Source: Anniella stebbinsi (Eukaryota; Chordata; Lepidosauria; Squamata; Anniellidae). Taken from it: 64,000 nucleotides of DNA. The stretch spans positions 94,644,609-94,708,608 of the forward strand of contig JARDYH010000003.1 of assembly GCA_029215795.1 (NCBI GenBank), written 5' to 3'. Both the position numbers and the translations under genes were made by a program. The notes beneath the pieces were generated by a model, which saw nothing but the letters and a program-made list of their open reading frames with translations, did no database searches and had not been told where the DNA came from. How positions within the stretch are numbered: the first letter of the stretch is position 1; each line of letters starts with the position of its first letter. Below, piece after piece: positions 11,766 to 22,963 of the stretch.

Positions 11766-11873
11766 TGTTGTTGGGCTGCAACTCCATCAGCCCCAGCAAG
11801 CATAAGCCAATAGTGCAGGATCACAGAAGTTGCTGCCCATCAATATCGGGAGGGCCACGAGTTGCCCATCCCT
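11766..11873. mobile_element. hAT-like fragment (family F)
   Basis: Contains GGGCTGCAACTCCATCAGCC and ends GAGTTGCCCATCCCTG, the inverse of the CAGGGRTGGGCAAC terminus seen at 41366. This is a common reptile hAT-type repeat. One terminus is preserved and the other is missing. Confidence 0.55.
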
Positions 11874-11950
11874 GAATTAGGACATTTGAATTTGAGCAAA
11901 GGATGAGAGAGAGCAGTTCTGAATCATTGGAGCTACTTGGGAAAGAATGC

Positions 11951-12087
11951 TAAGGGTTTAATCCTATGCATGTTTAGACTGAAAAAGGTCCTACAATTCC
12001 CAGCATTCCCCAGCCTGCATAGCTCGCTGGGGAATGCTGGGAGTTGTTGGACTTTTCTCTGTATAAACATCCATAGGATTTCACCCT
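11951..12087. mobile_element. Small inverted-repeat element with stem-loop centre
   Basis: The outer inverted motifs AGGGTTTAATCCTATGCATG and ATCCATAGGATTTCACCCT bracket an inner inverted repeat CAGCATTCCCCAGC / GCTGGGGAATGCTG. It belongs to the widespread group with TGCAATCCTATGCAT-type ends, also at 47782 and 63680. Confidence 0.55.
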
Positions 12088-12655
12088 GAGAGGTTTCTGG
12101 CTAAAATAAACCATGTTTAGGTTCTTGTATAGATTGCTGTGAGATGTACATTTGTTAAGAAGCAGCTATTACAAAGACACCGTATGTTTCCAGTACTCTC
12201 CCCTCATCAAGAAACTGACTCTGAATGGCTCCCCTGAAATTTCGGTAGGGAACTGTGGAGCACAAAACTGTACAGCTAATTTGGAAGTGGAGATCCACAC
12301 AGTGAAATGGGCAATGCAATAACAGACAAATACTCTCCCTGTTTTTGTTTTTTTTCACCATCCTCTAGCACATTTTGGAGATAGATCTTACAACTGATGT
12401 GGAAAAGAGGGCCTGAGGCTATTTAAAAGATGTGGCAGCCACTAAGAAACAGGCACAGCTTGTATTTTATATGTCTCCTTTCTTCATCCTGTGCATCAGA
12501 CTCTAGTGGATTGAGTGAGAAGTTTGAACCTGAGCACAGTTTCAACAATATGTAAAAAGATGGTTTTGTTGGGGGCATTTTTTTTAGGAATTAGACCTTT
12601 TCTTCTTGAAGGGAATACTGGCTGGCAGACTTTTATTTCAAAAAGCAATGTTCTA

Positions 12656-12705
12656 AAACAGCCTTCCCCAACCTGGTGCCCTCCAGATGTACTCCAACTG
12701 TTCTA
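12656..12705. mobile_element. Short hAT-like terminus (family F)
   Basis: CAGCCTTCCCCAACCTGGTG followed by CCCTCCAGATGT is the left end of a common reptile hAT-type repeat. Only about 50 bp are present. Related fragments lie at 17237 and 53497. Confidence 0.6.
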
Positions 12706-12885
12706 AAAGGTATGAAATTCAGGAAAGGTATTTTAAAAATGTTTCTACAGCAGAGAATGTATTTTTTTAAAAAACAAACAAATAAGGGCAATGATAAATG
12801 TTCCTTAATTTTGAGTCTCACTTGGGAAGCAGTACATTTGATGCAGCTAAAAAGCTGCTGAGCTCAACCTGCCAAATATTCACAT

Positions 12886-13522
12886 TCATAGAATCATAGA
12901 ATAGTAGTCAGATGGGGCCTATAATGCCATCGAGTTCAACCCCCTGCTGAATCCCTGACAGGTGGCAGTGAAGCTACATCTTCAATGCCTCTAATGTGGG
13001 ACAGTCCACTACCTCCCTAGGTACCTGGTTCCATTGTCATACTGCTCTAACAGTCAGGAAGTTTTTCCTGATGTCCAGCCAGAATCTGGCTTCCTGTAAC
13101 TTCCTGTAGCCCATTATTCCGTGTCCTGCACTCTGGGATGGTCGAGAAGAGATCCTGGCACTCCTCTGTGTGACAACCTTTCAAGTACTTGAAGAGTGTT
13201 ATCATGTCTCCCCTCAGTCTTCTCTTCTCAAGGCTAAACATGCCCAGTTCTTTCAGTCTTTTCTCGTAGGGCATTTTTTTTCCAGACCTCTGATCATCTT
13301 CGTTGTCGTCCTCTGAACCCCATTCAATTTGTCTGCATCTTTCTTGAAGTGTGGTGCCCAGAACTGGACATAGTACTCAAGATGAGGCCTAACCAGTGCA
13401 GAATAGAGGGGAACCAGTACCTCATGTGATTGAGAAACTATACTTCTATTAATCCAGCCAAAAACAGCATTTGCTTTCTTTTGCAGCAACATCACACTGT
13501 TGGCTCGTATTCATTCTTCTTG
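12886..13522 (-). mobile_element. CR1 LINE, 3' portion of ORF2 and 3' UTR
   Basis: On the minus strand two adjoining frames give the CR1 ORF2 C-terminal region. The upstream frame has [19 protein letters not shown] and [10 protein letters not shown]; the downstream one has [19 protein letters not shown] frameshift between them breaks the ORF. The 3' end shows the CR1 terminus with ATTCTATGATTCTATGA. Longer than the copy at 5233 but still 5'-truncated, with no catalytic RT motifs. Confidence 0.9.
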
Positions 13523-14449
13523 TTGTGATTTCTTTCTTCATTGCCCTCACAGTTGTTGGCCTCATTTGCCCACTCGACCACTGAATCCATGATGACCCAT
13601 GTTTGAGCATCTATGATATCATCATTTTAGATGTACTTGTGTGATATCATCAACCAAGTGACAAAGGTCAACAACACAGCCTGGCCTCCAAGAAAAATTG
13701 CATTGCAACAAATCCAAATCAGTTTGCAACAGATGCAAAACCAAAAACAAACATGCAGAAAACGGGAAGTGCTTTTCAACACTCGCGAAGAAAAACAGAA
13801 AATGAGGTCAGTCATTTTGATTCAGCCCAAATTCTTACTAGGTCTGGACATAGCCGCATCAACATGAAGAAAAATGATAGGGAAATGTGGCGTCTGTTGA
13901 AAGCCCCACCTAAACATCCCTTTTAGAGCCAGAAAAGTGCTGTTCTTAACTGAATAGTCTCCTGTATTATAGTTTATGTCCAACTCATGCAATGTTACTG
14001 CCAGACAATTACAAAATACAGATGTATAAAGAGTATACAAGTTAATTTTCTATGCGAGTCACCTTGGGAGGGCTTTTGGCCTTGAAATGCGGCATAAGTA
14101 TCCTGATAATAAATAGTAATAAATAAAACAAGTAACTGAGCAGTTCAAAGCAGGAAATGCAGTCATGCTGCTGTGGCAGAGGAGTGCAAACACTGAAGGA
14201 AATATAGTGTTTATCAGAATAATGCTGAAAACGCTTGTGTTGCCATAAAAAAAACCCTAGAGCTAGACTACACCAAAAACTGGAATAACATAAGAGTATG
14301 GGTAAATTAGGCCCCAGGCTTGCTTTTTTTTAAAAAAAACTTTAATACAAGAAGAGCTGCAACAATAAGTTGTGTGGGGCTTTTTACTTCTCAAATTTTG
14401 GAACTTTCTAGTGACCCAATCCTACTTACATATAATAGGGTTTGAGAGA
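13523..14449. other. Unclassified, includes a retroposon 3' tail
   Basis: About 14055-14130 reads as a LINE/SINE 3' end on the + strand (CACCTTGGGAGGGC, GCGGCATAAGTAT, then AATAAATAGTAATAAATAAA). The rest is unrecognised and no gene is seen. Confidence 0.4.
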
Positions 14450-14970
14450 GGCTGAATTCAGATGACATATTAGGCAATGGAGGAGGGGGGGAACAATCGT
14501 CAGTTGTGTTGCCTATTGTGTCGTATGGGGAGTAACATACAATGCACACACAACTGACAGTACGCTAATCAGGAGAATTAAACAACGGAGGGAAACAACG
14601 GGCTTGCACGTTGTTTAGCCCAAAGCCCCGTTGTTTAACGTGTCGGCTGAACTGGTCCCCCGCCCTCTCTCAGAGTACTATTCAGTTTGGGAATAGAGTT
14701 CTGCTGGCCAGAGCAGCCGAAAACCCCTGGCCGCTCTATACAGCCGGCAGAACTCACGGTGCATGCTGGGATACGGCTGGAGGACTGAGGGACGGGGAGG
14801 GAGCAGACGCTGCAACCAAAATGGCCGCCGTCCATTATTAGCAACCGGGGCGTTTGCCGGTGCCGAGCAGCACCAGCTGCAGCATGTCGTTTAGGGAGCA
14901 CCGCCTGCCTAACACATGGTCAGTACACTATTTACCCCTCCGTTGCCTAATATGTCGTCCGAATTCAGCC
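14450..14970. mobile_element. Family B MITE, long copy with CpG-rich core
   Basis: Inverted ends GGCTGAATTCAGATGACATA and TATGTCGTCCGAATTCAGCC, 521 bp, about twice the length of the other family B copies (24299, 28929, 37332, 47526). The extra core is CpG-rich and holds CCAAAATGGCCGCCGTC, a YY1-like motif. TTGCCTAATATGTCGTCC repeats the left end in reverse. No transposase frame. The target duplication is unclear. Confidence 0.75.
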
Positions 14971-16139
14971 ATCGTCTAATCACTATCAGTGTCCACACCT
15001 GTTGAGGGAGGCCTTCCTGAATCACTCCTTTCTGGGACCCACAGCTCTAGGTTGGTAAGAAGAGCTGTTCCCAAAGGGAATCTATACCTAGGAATGTCGG
15101 AGGAATTTGTTTGGGGGATGGAGCTCAACAAGCTTCTCTTGGTTCAACCCACTGGATTTCGGTCCATTTTATGAGAACTGGCTCAACTTGATCTGCATCG
15201 AGTTGGGCCAGTCCATGGATTTTTTGTGATTTGCACAAAATGCTGCTGAGAACAGATAGCAGGCCAATCTGCCCAGGATTTTATAGGGCTTTGTCCCATC
15301 AGACTGTCAGCAGGCACACACACCTCCTTCCCTTTACTCTTTCTTGGTGGAAAAACAGTTCCTTGCAGCAAAGAAATAAGCATTTTTATCAGAGAGAAAA
15401 GTACACATCCCACAAAGCAGCTACTTACTGTGTATTATATGACTGAATAGCAAGAAGTGCTGATCTTCACTGTATGTGAATGTAGCTATGAAAACAAACT
15501 TCAACATCATAAAAGTTGCCAACTCTTCAGCTAAATAATTATACATACGCTATTTAACACTGCATATGACTATCTGTAAATTCACACCCGACTCCTCGCC
15601 ATTCTTCCAAATCCAGTACAGGCAGGAACACACTCACTCTGTCCTAGCTTAGCACTTAAGGATGGGAGAAACAACTGTTTCTGAGCTCAACTAAAGTCTC
15701 CCCAAATCACTTCAAGGTTTATTTGGGCTGCCTCCTTTTTTGTGTTTTCGACTTCATTTCAGCTCGTTCGAACATTTGCAAACAGAAATGAAATTTTTGC
15801 ACATCCCTGCTAGCAATGTTCGCGATGCACCAAGCTGGATGCACCCTATGAGCCCTGTATCATGGCAACCCAGGTGCTTTACAGACCCTCTGTTGTTACC
15901 AAAAAAAAAAAAAAACACCTCTGTTGTTACAGCAACAGCAGGAGGTTTCTCAAAACACTTGCCTGGGCTGTGTTAGGCTTTGTGAGTCTCAAATTGTGCA
16001 GTCCTGCTCTGTTCTCCGCATCCATCTGTTATCTCCTCACTGTCAAATTATAAAGTGTTTGCTGCTTTAGATCAGCTGCTTACCTTTTTGCATCTCGCCC
16101 TAAAATGATAAAGTAAAACAGTAGTCCATGAAAGAGAGC
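14971..16139. other. Unclassified; possible old hAT element at 15089-15814
   Basis: TAGGAATGTCGG at about 15089 and TTTTGCACATCCCTG ending near 15813 resemble the two ends of a TAGGGATGTGCA-type hAT element. The pairing is weak and no target duplication was verified. An A(14) run sits at 15901. No gene seen. Confidence 0.3.
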
Positions 16140-16300
16140 CATGAAGACTGCTCTCTTCCGGCAGGCCAACCCAGTTGAATTTTAAGATGTTTTAATGATG
16201 TATTGGTTTTTATTTGTTTTTAATATCTCATCTATTTTATGGTCTTTGTATTTTATATTTATTGCTGTTCCCCGCCTCGATCCGGAGGGTATATTATATA
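16140..16300 (+). mobile_element. L2-clade LINE 3' end, plus strand
   Basis: CTCTTCCGGCAGGCCAACCC encodes the last ORF2 residues (LFRQANPVEF). It is followed by a T-rich 3' UTR ending CCCCGCCTCGATCCG and an A/T tail. It abuts an inverted copy of the same family across a TAATAA repeat. Confidence 0.75.
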
Positions 16301-16307
16301 TACCATA

Positions 16308-16339
<32 letters not shown>

Positions 16340-16760
16340 TATTGATTTATTACCCGCCTCTCCCAACAGATCGAGGCAGGGAACAGCATCAAATACAAAA
16401 CTGATTAAAACACTTAAAACCAATACATCATTAAAATACCAATAAAACACCAATAAAATACTTTAAAATTCATCTGGGTAGGCCTGCCGGAAGAGATCAG
16501 TCTTTATAGATCTTTTAAATTCCTGAAGACTGGTGAGTTGGCGAATCTCTCCCGGCAGGTCATTCCACAATCTGGGAGCGGCAGAAGAGAAGGTCCTCTG
16601 GGTAATGGTTGTCAGTCTAGTTCTTGTTGACTGTAGTAAATTCTTCCCAGAGGACCTGAGCGTGCAGGGCGGATTGTATGGGAGAAGGCGATCCCGTAGG
16701 TAACCTGGACCCAAACCATAATATGTGTTAGTCTTCTAAAGTGCCTCACCCACAAGACTA
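16301..16760 (-). mobile_element. L2-clade LINE 3' end, minus strand
   Basis: On the minus strand an 83-codon frame ends with the hallmark C-terminus of L2-type ORF2: GPGYLRDRLLPY, LRSSGKNLL, APRLWNDLPGEIR, and KTDLFRQAYPDEF. The 3' UTR runs to GCGGGTAATAAATC and a long (ATT)n tail (about 16308-16340). Only the final part of ORF2 survives. Clade assignment is from these motifs. Confidence 0.85.
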
Positions 16761-17094
16761 CATACAAGTTCGAAGATACTTTAATCCCTTGCAAATCAGT
16801 CCACTGTGGTGGCTTCTGCATCAGCTAGTGGGGGGGGGGGCATTTATAAATCTCCTCCCAAAAAGAAGGGACCAATCTGTATACAATTTGCAGGTGCTAA
16901 TGTATATGTATTGATGCAAATTTAGACATTATTATTCTAATTTAAATAGAAATACCATACATCTCACCATAGTGTGGAAGACTGTGGGGACTTTGGGGGT
17001 GAGGCAATGGGAGATTTTTTGCATGGAGAATTCTGACAGAGAGAGGGGGGGAATGAAAGGGAGATGTGTGTGTGTGTGAGAGAGAGAGAAGCAG

Positions 17095-17153
<59 letters not shown>

Positions 17154-17865
17154 TGGTTGCTGTAGTCCCAGGGAAGTGTATTTACAAGTAGGCTCCTCCA
17201 GTCCCAATGACCACTTTATTTCTGGTTTGAAATCAGCCTTCCCCAACCTGGTGTCTGCCATCTGTTTTGGACTACAATGCAAAATGCAGTATAAGGATTT
17301 CTTTAAGATGCTGAAATTCAGGCAAATATCACAAAGTCTGAAATTAAGGCAGATTTTTTTTTTTTTCATTTCTGGAATATGGTCACTGATGCACAATTAG
17401 GTATGTGCGACACTGGGCTATCCATTCTATTTCTGCAGTTTTTCTGGACTGGTACGTGGGTGTGGAGTGCATTGGAGGGTGGGTGAGATTCCATGGAAAT
17501 ATTGCACGATTTCTTCTCTGGGTTCTGCCTTCTTGTTGTTTTTAAAGAATCTTGAAACGTGCACAAATATTGGCATAATTTTTTATTAAATTTTGTTTTT
17601 ATTGGTGCTCTCATGCAATTGCTGGATTAAAAGAGTTAATGGGTGGAAAGAATGAAACTGACAAGGATATTAGCCTCCAGGGGGCTATATAGTGGACAGG
17701 AGGACCTGCAATCATGTGCAATTGCACAACAGTAACAAGTTAATGTGCATTTTTTTTTTTTTTGCCAAAGTGGCTCTCACTTGAAAAATAGTGATGGTTA
17801 GTGATATTTAATGGCCATGTATTTATTTATTTATTTATTTATTCATTCATGTAAAATATTTATTA

Positions 17866-17936
<71 letters not shown>

Positions 17937-18029
17937 TTCCATAAAGTTTTGAAACAGAAAATAGAAATAAGAACCAACAGATTAAAACTAACATATCAAG
18001 ATTTAATATCTGATATTAAAAGCTGATAA
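16761..18029. other. Microsatellite-rich unclassified sequence
   Basis: Contains (GT)n-(GA)n at about 17065-17149, (TTTA)n at about 17812-17843 and (AT)n-(GT)n at about 17871-17938. A family F fragment (CAGCCTTCCCCAACCTGGTG) starts at about 17237. A T-rich run is at 17350. No gene seen; the 154-codon minus frame is made largely of the GA repeat. Confidence 0.5.
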
Positions 18030-18720
18030 CTTCATTTTCATTCAGCTACCCAATAAAGCCAACTTAGGATAAAGCCACTAAAACCAGATAGATCTTTAAG
18101 ACTCTCCTTAAAGTGAGCAATAATGGGGCCTGGTGAATCCCAGGGCCTGTCTATATGTGAGGAAGGCCCCGCAGTGGTTGCAGCCACAGCTTCACAGCCA
18201 TCATGGGGCTTTCCCACAAAATTGTGCACCGTAAAGGTTGGAGACTTACCCTGGCTTTTTCAGTGGGAGTGAGGTTAGTATGGTTCTTCCGCCGTCTGAT
18301 GCCGCTCCGGGGCCAATCCAGAGGCAGTCCCTGGAGGAAGGTGACTGCTGATTGGTCGCTTTCCACCAGGAAGAGGATGGGGGCAGCTTCAGTACCTGGA
18401 TGGCTGCCAGAAACCCCATGCTCCCTCCTCGACCAGGATTACCCGATGCCACCGCAGGACAGGAAAACCGTGGGGTTTCTGAGAGAGGCAGCGCCAACTC
18501 GGCACTGTGAGACAGCTCCCCAGTTGGTAGTGTGTTCCACAGACATAGAGCCATCAGTGACAAAACCCTCTCCCACTTCCTCCCAGCTTAGTTGCTCTCT
18601 GGGATGGGCATGTGAGCAGATGATCTCAGAGTGTGGGCAGGCCGATACAGTTGAAGGTGGTCCTTCAGGTGATTTGGTCCCAAAACGTACATGTATAATT
18701 TGGGTATGAGTTTTCTAACC
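18030..18720 (-). mobile_element. L2-clade LINE 3' part, split by a MITE
   Basis: Minus-strand translations give the L2 C-terminus in pieces: VLGPNHLKDHLQLYRPAHTL and LRSS at the upstream side, LMALCLWNTLPTG in the middle, and HFKESLKDLSGFSGF at the downstream side. A foreign block at about 18139-18510 separates the last two. No catalytic region remains. Confidence 0.75.
18139..18510. mobile_element. MITE inserted in an L2 fragment
   Basis: The sequence beginning AGGGCCTGTCTATATG and ending near TGTGAGACAGCTCCC has imperfect inverted ends. It sits exactly where the L2 reading frame is interrupted (between LWNTLPTG and FKESLKDL on the minus strand). It is more G+C-rich than its surroundings. 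A target duplication could not be fixed. Confidence 0.55.
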
Positions 18721-20159
18721 TTGATAGTTAATTTTTTTATATTCAAACGTGTGTGTGTGTGTGTGTTTGTATAGAAAGATACCATTGAAAGTGTTACTGA
18801 TCCAAAAGCTTAATTAAAAAGAGGACATGTAGCCAAAATCTTTTGACCCTGTAACCTGCTGGTCCTGTGCATTATGAAGTGAGTTTTAGGAACCACAGCA
18901 TGTCTTTTCTTCCATTTAGCACTTCAGAGTTTATTTTAAACAAAGCCGTACAAATAAAGGCTTTTAAAACTTAGCAACATAAATAAACTGGGGGGTTTGC
19001 ATGGCTGGAAATAAACAGACCTTAAACAATGTAATCGTTTGTAGGGATTCTGGGCTTGCAAAAACAGACATGATCAGATGGAAAATATCGAAATGGGAAA
19101 CTCTTCACTTTCTACCATCAACTGCCCTCCAACATCTTCTCTTTAGAAAATACACTAAGCACTGCTAAATTAAGGGATGAATGAAACTAATCCCCCGCCC
19201 CAAATTAATCTTCCCATTTGCAGATGGCAAATTTGGGAGGCATTTCATTGATCTTTTTCAGGGTGCCGGTGAAATGTTTCAAATGGCTTCAGAATTGGGC
19301 AATGGGATTGTTTACTATGGCAGTGAGTGGCAGCAATTTCCTTATTTTCCCCTCTTTAAAACTTTTAAAGAAAAAAGCTTTGCTGCCGCCTGTCCAGCCA
19401 GCAGCACAAGCCAGGGATGTTGCTAAGCCTGGGCCCATTGGGCCTGAGCCCTAAATCTATTTCCCAGAGCCCTGAGTGGCCATTGGTGCCAATGGAAGTT
19501 TTCTTTTTCCTAACTTTTATTGCCATGTGGTGAGGAAGTGATTTTCAGGGGGGCACAGCCAGAGAGGGAAAGGCTAACCCTTTTTACATGCTGCAACCCC
19601 CCAAAACCACCTCTCATATGGCAATTATGAGTAGGGATGTAACGGGCATCCAGTTGGGTCCGGGAATCTGGCAGGCAGCGCTCCTGTCCAGATTTCGGGA
19701 CCCAGCTCACTGAGCCATGGGGTGGTCGTGCTTGGCCTCTGCCATGCAGGCCGCAAGCACCCCACAGCTGCTCGCTTCCCCTGCAAGCTTTCTGCTTTTC
19801 CCTTGGTGTCCGTAAATGCTGGGCTCCTCAAAGTGCGCAGATTTGATCCTGCTCACGATGTTGTAAATAGCCATTTCCGCAAAATTAGAGGCATAAAAGC
19901 TGAATTATGTATGCAAACAGATCCTACATGCATAATTCCTCTCTTGATTGAGTTACTGGAGCTGTGTGTACAGAGTCTTTTTTCAAAAGGCAGTAGTAGC
20001 AGCTACTAGCTATTCTGGGAAAGTAGAGTGGACAGATTTCGTGTTCTCCACTTCCCTGTCTCCGCTTGAAACTGAATGGTATGAGTGCACTTTGAAGCTC
20101 CATGTTCACGTGCAATTGTACCAGGGCCTATCATTATAATCAGAGGAATTCTTTTGCGC
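18721..20159. other. Unclassified sequence, no gene seen
   Basis: A short (GT)n lies at about 18750-18768. TAGGGATGTAACGGGC at about 19634 looks like a hAT-type left end with no partner found. Open frames below 100 codons show no domain. Confidence 0.4.
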
Positions 20160-20852
20160 GCAAAGACAAAGCTGGTCCTGTGCAACTGACAAAAGTCAGA
20201 CATGATCTGCTCAACGTAATAGCAGGTGAATCAGTCGAGGTATCCAGAGCACAGGCTTGTCCTGTTTTCTTGGATGAGTTTCAGTTGGTACAGCTTGAGG
20301 ACATGGACAAGGTGCTTGGACAGGTTCATGCAACCACTTCCATATTGGATCCTTGCCCCTCTTGGCTAATAAAAGCTAGCAGGGATGGAACAACTGGCTG
20401 GGCCAAGGAAGTGATTAATACCTCTTTGCAAGAGGGAGTGGTCCCAGGCCTCCTGAAAGAGACAGCACAGCACTCCCTTCCGCTCTCCCCCTCCCTCCCT
20501 GCTTACCTGCTGCCTCCTCCACATCGTCCTGCCATTGTCCTCTCTCCTCGCTGTGTGCCGCCACATTTACCCATGCCTCGGGTGACATCATCACCCGACG
20601 CGAATGGGAAATGTGGCTGCACACAGCGAGGAGAGAAGACAACGGGGGACGACGCGGAGGAGGCAGCAGGTAAGCAGGGAGAGTGGGGGGAGGGAGGGGG
20701 AGAGCGGGGAGAGTGGGAGGGAGTGCTGTGCACAGATCCAGATCCGGATCATGGATCCGAGTTGGATCGGGATCCAGATCGGATCAGGGGGTCTGTGCAC
20801 AGCCCTAATTAAAGGTGCTTGTCCTCACCTTCAAAACTCTAAGCGGCTTTGA
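20160..20852 (+). mobile_element. L2-clade LINE ORF2 fragment, split by a hAT MITE
   Basis: The plus frame contains LDPCPSWLIKAS and INTSLQEGVVPGLLKE, the conserved stretch in front of the reverse transcriptase core in L2-type ORF2. The frame runs on into the MITE at about 20461. After the MITE, TTAAAGGTGCTTGTCCTCAC (20810 on) encodes KVLVLTF, a motif from further downstream in the same family. The 236-codon frame over this locus is a LINE-MITE chimera, not a gene. Confidence 0.75.
20461..20807. mobile_element. Family D hAT-like MITE, left end missing
   Basis: The right end is GTGCACAGCCCTA, matching the 30957-31559 element. The interior is a large inverted repeat: GCACTCCCTTCCGCTCTCCC at left mirrors the segment ending GGAGTGCTGTGC at right. 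The left outer ~80 bp expected from symmetry is absent. Both arms carry a splice-donor-like CAGGTAAGC (minus strand 20511-20519, plus strand 20667-20675) pointing outwards. The centre includes GGGTGACATCATCACCC, a palindrome with a CRE-like core. Confidence 0.7.
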
Positions 20853-21266
20853 TAGGGATGTATGAGTTCATTTCAGTTTGGTTTTGATCAGGATTTATCC
20901 AATTTGTACCTTCTGAACAAGGACTCAAATGCAATCTAAAGTTGAAGTCTGTATATTTGCAATGTAATTTATGGACCCCCAAAAATGTGTTTGACAACTT
21001 GCATACATTTTAAATGTGTGCATGTAAAAATGCGTACTTCAAAAAAATGTACACATACACACCAGTTAATGGGAGAAGAATGCATATGAATCAAAGATGC
21101 ACACAATTGAAGCATACGTTTGGAAAAATGCACAGAAAAATGCACATGATTTTTCATGTAAAAAACAAAACAAAAACAAAGATCACAATCACATATGGAC
21201 ATGAATGGAACGAGATAGGATTTGGAGAAATTTGACAAAGTCAGATTTTGCTCTTACATATCTCTA
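20853..21266. mobile_element. hAT-like element with TGCACA-rich interior
   Basis: Starts TAGGGATGTATGAG and ends CTCTTACATATCTCTA, approximate inverse repeats. Flanking 8-mers GGCTTTGA (20845-20852) and GGTTTTGG (21267-21274) match at 6 of 8 positions, consistent with an aged hAT target duplication. The interior repeats AAAATGCAC-like words, as do about 25600-25690 and 34700-34870. Confidence 0.55.
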
Positions 21267-21787
21267 GGTTTTGGGATTGGATACAGTAAGGACCATTTCT
21301 CCTCTGTTCCTCCTGTATATGCTGATCAATATCTGAGGGTCTACACCAGATTCCCCCTTGGGCCATGGTGTGGTGCTAAATTGTGAAGTTCAGACACTCC
21401 TCATGACAGTCTCTACAGGCATGCCCCACAAGGAGAGTCCAAAAATGTAGGCAGATCTGTCGATCCATGTTAAACAATCAGTTCTTGAAGTTTTGATGTC
21501 CACCAGAAGCAAGTCTACTGTAAAGCTAAGAGGTCTTAATTGCCCATTCAAGAGCCACCTTTGCATTTCAATAGGAATCACTCACAACAATGTATTTTTG
21601 CTGGAAAGATCCATTTCTCCCCCAGCTGGGATGAGGATTGCAGCTAAGCAAGCTGGGGGTGGGGGAGGGTGCACATGATGTCACCAAAATGTCCCAACAG
21701 TTTGACCCTGTGAGCCCTAGCTTCACTACCCCAATGTGTTTGAGGTGAGATGGAGCAAGTGTAAAGTGCTCGGTGCAGGGTCATTTC
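21267..21787. other. Unclassified sequence, no gene seen
   Basis: No recognisable repeat or exon. G-rich patch at about 21650-21670. Confidence 0.35.
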
Positions 21788-21972
21788 CAGTGGCGGCTGG
21801 TGGCTGTGAATCCATCCTGGGTTTTACTCAGAACCAGCCAGGACTCTTCAGGAGCTATCCAAGGGCTGAAGCCTATCCTCCAAATAGGTTCAGCCCTTGG
21901 AGAACTCCTGAAGAGTTATGCCTGGTACTGACTGAAAGCCAGGATGGATTCACGGCCCCACAGCCTCCGCTG
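21788..21972. mobile_element. Family E hAT-like MITE
   Basis: Inverted ends CAGTGGCGGCTGGTGG and CCCACAGCCTCCGCTG, with an extended inner match (TGAATCCATCCTGG mirrored by CCAGGATGGATTCA). The centre is an inverted repeat around CAAGGGCTGAA / TTCAGCCCTTGG. Flanks GTCATTTC and GTCTTTTG agree at 6 of 8 bases, a plausible decayed duplication. Second copy near 46715. Confidence 0.65.
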
Positions 21973-22643
21973 GTCTTTTGCGTTTGAGATCCGCATGATG
22001 GAATGCCCTTCATTGGGAAGCTCACCTGACCCTCTCTCTACAGGCCTCTTTAGAACATGCCTTTTAAAGGAAGCCTTTGAAAATGTGCGCATTTTTGGCG
22101 AACCATGAAGGCTGCCCGGAATACCTTGAAGAAGGTGTGAGATATGAATGTAATCATGGGCAATAAATTAATGCATGCTTAAAACCACAGAAAATATGGG
22201 GCTTGTTGCTCAACTGTTATGGAGTAAGACTTGAAAACAGTGATATCTAGAGCTACAGAAAACAAATCATTTTTTAAAAATTTATTACATTGTAGAAAGC
22301 CAAAGGCATGAGCCATCCAAAGTTAAGAAGTCCTATTGATTTCTAATAGTGTTTAGCACATGCCTAACTCTCCCTCACTGAAGTCAATGGGACTAAAATG
22401 TACTTAATTTCAATTATGCTCCATTTTGCATCTCAAGCTATAATCTCATGGAGGGGGCCTTCTGAAAGTCTCACAGGCAACAATCATGGGAAGGCCATCA
22501 CATCCATGCCTTGCTAAGAGTATTTCTAGGCATCTGGATGGACTGAAATCAAACAAACAAACAAAGAACTAGATGGATCTTGGACTGATCCTGCAAGGCA
22601 GGGTTCATCTCTTCAGTTTGGTTTGATGGCAATCTGTCGGATA
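21973..22643. other. Unclassified sequence, no gene seen
   Basis: About 22320-22440 carries CACTGAAGTCAATGGGACT, a motif common in reptile interspersed repeats (compare 63725). Otherwise unrecognised. Confidence 0.35.
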
Positions 22644-22963
22644 TAGGGTGACCATATGAAAAGGAGGACAGGGCTCCTGTATCTTTAACGGTTGTTTAGA
22701 AAAGGGAATTTCAGCAGGTGTCCTTTGTATGCATGCAGCACCTGGTGAAATCCCCTCTTCATCATAACAGTTAAAGCTGCAGGGGCCCTGCTCTCCTGAC
22801 CAGATACAAAAGAGAGCAGGGCTCCTGCAGCTTTAAGTGTTGTGATGGAGAGAGAATTTCACCAGGTACTGCATGCATACAAATGGCACTGGCTAAAATT
22901 CCATTTTCTATACAACTGTTAAAGATACAGGAGCCCTGTCCTCCTTTCCATAGGGTCACCCTA
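22644..22963. mobile_element. Family A hAT-like MITE, full length
   Basis: TAGGGTGACCATATGAAAAG at left and the inverse ending AGGGTCACCCTA at right, 320 bp. The mid-element junction reads GCTCTCCTGACCAGATAC. No clean target duplication. The palindromic structure is well preserved. Confidence 0.8.

Noticed and set aside
16932..17396. 154-codon minus-strand frame
   Set aside because: Largely a translation of the (GA)n/(GT)n microsatellite.
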